Shown here: one piece after another, positions 6,500 through 7,760 of the stretch | Position numbering within the stretch: position 1 is the stretch's first letter | Layout of the letters: every line of letters begins with the position of its first letter | From: Gemmataceae bacterium | GTDB taxonomy: Bacteria; Planctomycetota; Planctomycetia; Gemmatales; Gemmataceae | Reading direction: 5' to 3' | Assembly (NCBI GenBank): GCA_026418875.1 | Contig: JAOAAM010000572.1 | Location: 1-7,760, forward strand | Length of the DNA stretch: 7,760 bases | The notes under the pieces: generated by a model | What the model was told of the DNA's origin: nothing | The model's input: the letters and a program-made list of their open reading frames with translations, nothing else | The model's database searches: none | Position numbers and translations under genes: made by a program

Positions 6500-7760
6500 A
6501 GGGCTTGGTTCCGGCCGCTCGGTTCTCGGGATCATGTCGAGGTTCCACCGACCAGAGGTGGCGCACGAAGAAGTCTTGGAGCCGCCTCCACCCGTAAGCA
6601 CCACCCATGCCGTGTCCAGCGCCGGGGACGACCAGGAGGTCGAAATCTTTGTCGGCTCGAATCAAGGCGTTCACGACTTGCATCGTCGAGGCCGGATCGA
6701 CATTGCGATCCAACTCGCCCACGATGAGCAGCAGTTTGCCCTGAAGGCGATGGGCTTGCGTGACGTTTGATTGTTCGGCATAGTGGGGGCCGACGGGATA
6801 GCCCATCCACAATTCATTCCACCACACTTTGTCCATGCGATTGTCGTGACAGCCGCAGGCCGCCACGGCGACGCGATAAAAATCGCCGTGGACCAAAAGC
6901 CCGCGGAGCGCACTTTGCCCCCCCGCAGAGGTTCCGTAGATCCCCACGCGGGACAGGTCCATGCTCGCATCCTTGGCGGCAGCGGCGCGGATCCAGGCGA
7001 TGCGGTCGGGAAATCCCGAATCGCCCAGGTTCTGCCAGCAAACGTCGTGGAACGCCTTGGAGCGATGCGACGTCCCCATGCCGTCGATCTGAACCACGAT
7101 GAAGCCCAGCTCCGCGAGTTCTTGGGCACTGTAAAACACGGCGAACGATTTCGGGACGTGAGCGCCATGGGGGCCGGCGTAAATTTCCTCGATGACCGGG
7201 TATTTCCGGGATGGGTCCCAGTTCAGGGGTCTGTGTATGATGCCGTAGATGTCGGTCTGGCCGTCGCGCCCCTTGGCCACGAATCGTTCCGGCGGTCGCC
7301 AGCCGTGTTTCTCTAACTCGCGCGTGTCCGACGTCTCCAGCAAACACACCAACTCCCCGTCGCTGGTCCGCCGTAGTTCATGGCGGGGTGGCAGATCCAC
7401 TCGAGAGTACGTGTCGATCAAGAAACGACGGTCCGGCGAAAACCGGACCCGATGCGTACCGTCACCGTGGGTCAGCCGAGTCAAGTTCGATCCGTCGAAA
7501 CCGATCCGGCAGTAATGAACGTGATAGGGGTCTTCTGCCGGGTCGATCCCGCCTGCGCGGAAAACGACCTCCCGCGACGCATCGTCCACGAACTCGACGC
7601 CCCGCACAACCCAAGGTCCGCGGGTGATCTGGTTTATCACCTGACCCGTTCGGCCATCGATCAGGTACAAGTGGTTCCAGCCATCGCGTTCCGACATCCA
7701 GATCCACTCATCCCGGTCCGCGACTCGGTGGAGAAAATACTTATGGGCATAATCGACGAA
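6498..7760 (-). CDS. S9 family serine peptidase (prolyl oligopeptidase/DPP IV-like), C-terminal part
   Basis: The frame stays open to the right edge, so the N terminus is missing; 420 residues are visible. The edge encodes [21 protein letters not shown], then [14 protein letters not shown], a hallmark of the last beta-propeller blades in DPP IV-like enzymes. The ATG at 7697 is therefore internal, not a start. The alpha/beta-hydrolase domain begins near [11 protein letters not shown] (about 7250) and carries the full triad: Ser in GTSAGGQ (codon 6927-6929), Asp in GELDRNVDP (codon 6708-6710) and His in GAGHGMGG (codon 6612-6614). The oxyanion-side [11 protein letters not shown] loop is also present. 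The usual DPP IV nucleophile context is GWSYGG; here the residue after Ser is Ala. Such enzymes cleave short peptides, often after proline. Location cannot be judged without the N terminus. It lies 87 bases upstream of the cbiM-like gene on the same strand. Confidence 0.9.
   Translation of the reverse strand, partial: FVDYAHKYFLHRVADRDEWIWMSERDGWNHLYLIDGRTGQVINQITRGPWVVRGVEFVDDASREVVFRAGGIDPAEDPYHVHYCRIGFDGSNLTRLTHGDGTHRVRFSPDRRFLIDTYSRVDLPPRHELRRTSDGELVCLLETSDTRELEKHGWRPPERFVAKGRDGQTDIYGIIHRPLNWDPSRKYPVIEEIYAGPHGAHVPKSFAVFYSAQELAELGFIVVQIDGMGTSHRSKAFHDVCWQNLGDSGFPDRIAWIRAAAAKDASMDLSRVGIYGTSAGGQSALRGLLVHGDFYRVAVAACGCHDNRMDKVWWNELWMGYPVGPHYAEQSNVTQAHRLQGKLLLIVGELDRNVDPASTMQVVNALIRADKDFDLLVVPGAGHGMGGAYGWRRLQDFFVRHLWSVEPRHDPENRAAGTKP

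Noticed and set aside
6186..6770. 194-codon open frame on the plus strand across the S9/cbiM gap
   Set aside because: It is antisense to two recognisable genes and shows no domain or export signal.
1..7760. A new multi-gene defence or biosynthetic system
   Set aside because: Genes alternate strand, have separate known roles, and include no nuclease-toxin pair, phage gene, repeat array, reverse transcriptase or clustered pathway enzymes.

Overview
The window is bacterial, GC-rich and densely coded. It carries seven protein genes, no recognisable RNA gene, no CRISPR array and no insertion sequence. The closest matches I can name are a secreted protein of the DUF6263 type, a divergent NagB-like protein and a prolyl-oligopeptidase-type S9 enzyme. 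Together they point to a planctomycete, probably of the Gemmata group. That placement is inferred from protein resemblance alone, since there is no rRNA or other marker gene in view.

Layout from left to right. (1) A NagB/glucosamine-6-phosphate isomerase-like gene on the minus strand (14-964). (2) A divergent intergenic region of 175 bp (965-1139) with a perfect 8-bp hairpin. (3) A secreted DUF6263-like protein on the plus strand (1140-2108). (4) An rfbD/rmlD-type dTDP-4-dehydrorhamnose reductase on the plus strand (2208-3077). (5) A small gamma-glutamylcyclotransferase-fold protein on the minus strand (3079-3525), convergent with rfbD; the stop codons are one base apart. (6) A MutS2-type ATPase on the plus strand (about 3594-5561) that ends after its KOW-like domain and has no Smr domain. 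(7) A CbiM-like membrane protein of the ECF metal transporter type on the minus strand (5601-6410). (8) The C-terminal part of an S9 serine peptidase on the minus strand (6498 to the right edge), upstream of and in line with the CbiM-like gene. No stretch longer than 300 bases lacks a gene.

The genes do not form an obvious pathway. They look like a mix of housekeeping and envelope functions in short or single-gene transcription units: sugar-nucleotide metabolism, a secreted protein, a ribosome-rescue or recombination ATPase, metal uptake and peptide breakdown. I see no convincing new multi-gene system. The points worth a second look are local. The NagB-like enzyme has lost a catalytic Asp and has a shortened phosphate loop. 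The MutS2 lacks its Smr domain. A 38-bp tandem duplication at the mutS2/cbiM junction holds both stop codons. The CbiM-like protein stands alone with an atypical N terminus.
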